This document shows positions 21,996-22,798 of a DNA stretch of 22,798 bases, in pieces. The stretch's first letter is position 1. Each line of letters begins with the position of its first letter. The notes below the pieces were generated by a model that was not told the DNA's origin, searched no databases, and saw nothing but the letters and a program-made list of their open reading frames with translations. This DNA is from JBFGRM01 sp041563675 (GTDB taxonomy: Bacteria > Nitrospirota > Nitrospiria > Nitrospirales > Nitrospiraceae): positions 1 to 22,798 of the forward strand of contig JBFGRM010000012.1 of NCBI GenBank assembly GCA_041563675.1, given 5' to 3'. Both the position numbers and the translations under genes were made by a program.

Positions 21996-22463
21996 ATGGC
22001 ACAGAAGTTCGGGAACTTTCGGTGGGTCAAGGAAGGATTTTTGGACAACCGCGAGCCCGGCTCGGTCGTGGGGCGTATGACCTTTGCGGTGCTGGGCAGC
22101 GTGGATGTCTATCTGAAGGGCGACTTCCGTGGCGAGATCGCCGGCAAGGCGATTCGATTTCAGAACAGCAAATTTGAAGATGACGACATGGCCGGACACG
22201 TCCTCGGCGATCTGGAGATCCCGCAGGTCGGCGAGGTGAGCCTCATCTCATTCGATCCGCACCCCCACCTCACGCCGCATCCCTACATCGAGTGGTTCTC
22301 CACCCGCAAGAATCATTACCGCATCGAGCTCGCGCCGGAGGATGCCTCGATCCTCTCGGACGAGGAGGCGGCGAAGCTGGATCAGGACAGCGCCGCCATC
22401 CGCCAGGCCCTCAGCGGCCAGGTCTGCTCCACGCGCGATCGCGAAGAATCAGATTGGGTCTAG
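21996..22463 (+). CDS. 155-residue conserved-looking protein, unknown function
   Basis: Starts MAQKFGNFRWVKEGFLDN; the frame opens 13 codons earlier (21957) inside the EamA end, but ATG 21996 has AGGAG (21980-21985) before it. Soluble, no membrane segment or signal. There are repeated Val/Gly/Asp/Phe strands (VVGRMTFAVLGSVDVYLKGD, GHVLGDLEIPQVGEVSLISF), a DPHPHLTPHPY histidine/proline segment and an acidic helical end (SDEEAAKLDQD). The pattern suggests a small beta-rich fold. The three histidines could bind metal. No known family is recognised. Confidence 0.72.
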   Translation: MAQKFGNFRWVKEGFLDNREPGSVVGRMTFAVLGSVDVYLKGDFRGEIAGKAIRFQNSKFEDDDMAGHVLGDLEIPQVGEVSLISFDPHPHLTPHPYIEWFSTRKNHYRIELAPEDASILSDEEAAKLDQDSAAIRQALSGQVCSTRDREESDWV

Positions 22464-22468
22464 CTGAG

Positions 22469-22585
22469 GGCGGGGGGCCTGCTGGCCTCCTTTGCTCGCG
22501 CAGCGCGCACTCAAGATCGATCATAGAAATTGCGGATAGAGTGCTCGCTGGACGCGCGCAGTCGGAGGCCAACAGGCCACCCGCC
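22469..22585. repeat. Large imperfect inverted repeat after the 155-aa gene
   Basis: Bases 22469-22490 and 22564-22585 are reverse complements at 20 of 22 positions (GGCGGG..CCTG.TGGCCTCC type). Inside, GCACTC (22507-22512) pairs with GAGTGC (22539-22544), leaving a 26-base AT-richer loop. GCTCGCGCAGCG-like sequence between the arms resembles that at 18443-18457. It could be a terminator or a repeat element, and abuts the second copy of the structured repeat. Confidence 0.65.
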
Positions 22586-22669
22586 CGGAACGATTAATCG
22601 GAGGAGGCGGCTGACGGAGGGGGGAGCCCTCAGGCTTCGGCGTGATGCGCTGACCCGGGAACCGCTTCC

Positions 22670-22798
22670 GGAGCCATACTGTTGGTCGCGGCGCCTCGCA
22701 CGGGGACGGTCGGATCGGCGCCGCGGCCAACCGCTGCCCTTCAGCGGATGTCTAGCTCGAACGCATAAACATGGCACCGCCGGAGCGGACGCCGTTCG
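22670..22798 (+). repeat. Structured two-hairpin repeat, copy B (runs off the window)
   Basis: Hairpin 1: left arm GTCGCGGCGCC (22685-22695; one mismatch to copy A), right arm GGCGCCGCGGC (22717-22727), 21-base loop at 22696-22716 that is the reverse complement of the copy A loop at 20 of 21 positions. Hairpin 2: CCGCTG (22731-22736) with CAGCGG (22742-22747), a compensated change relative to copy A. The tail AACGCATAAACATGGCACC is identical in both copies. Confidence 0.85.

Overview
The window is 22.8 kb of GC-rich, densely packed bacterial chromosome with short intergenic gaps. No rRNA, tRNA, CRISPR array, transposase or integrase gene was recognised. The two-subunit pyruvate carboxylase, the many orphan membrane and lipoproteins, an FGE-like protein and the small conserved unknowns suggest a Nitrospira-like (Nitrospirota) bacterium. 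That assignment is inferred from gene content and style, not proven by a marker gene.

Layout. 1-2910 (+): the 3' part of prmA (ribosomal protein L11 methyltransferase), a MOSC-domain protein, a SAM methyltransferase and an exported FGE/SUMF1-fold protein. 3042-5132 (-): a PilZ protein with a strong intrinsic terminator, a three-helix membrane protein and a cytosolic alpha/beta hydrolase. 5208-6095 (+): a ferredoxin/metallo-beta-lactamase-fold fusion. 6153-8257 (-): a polytopic membrane protein overlapping by ATGA with a von Willebrand factor A lipoprotein, behind an extended -10 promoter. 8514-10710 (-): thiD followed 6 bp later by a heme-copper-oxidase-like membrane protein with three His-rich modules. 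10764-12409 is a small accessory patch: a gamma-glutamylcyclotransferase-like protein, hicB, a hicA broken by one in-frame stop, and 0.5 kb of repeat DNA. 12410-14953 (-): tenA, a lipoprotein thiol peroxidase and a lipoprotein alpha/beta hydrolase. 14950-18324 (-): pycA-pycB. 18647-20374 (-): an FmdB-type zinc ribbon protein, a PstS-like binding protein and an IPT/TIG protein. 20560-22463 (+): two very small unknown proteins, an EamA transporter and a 155-aa unknown. 22464-22798 is repeat DNA again.

How genes work together. TenA releases or salvages the thiamine pyrimidine that ThiD phosphorylates, so two steps of thiamine pyrimidine salvage lie 1.8 kb apart. PycA and PycB form pyruvate carboxylase, supplying oxaloacetate; their stop and start codons abut (TAGATG), and the lipoprotein hydrolase is joined to pycB by an ATGA overlap. 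The PstS-like and IPT proteins are both exported and only 10 bp apart, with no ABC transporter genes beside them.

The most unusual signal is a structured non-coding repeat present twice, near 12.2 kb and at the right edge. It has a hairpin with 11-bp GC-rich arms whose 21-nt loop is in opposite orientation in the two copies, while the flanking sequence keeps the same orientation. A second hairpin beside it carries a compensatory base-pair change. Other points of interest are the nonsense hicA, a thiol peroxidase lacking its resolving cysteine, and the three-module His membrane protein.
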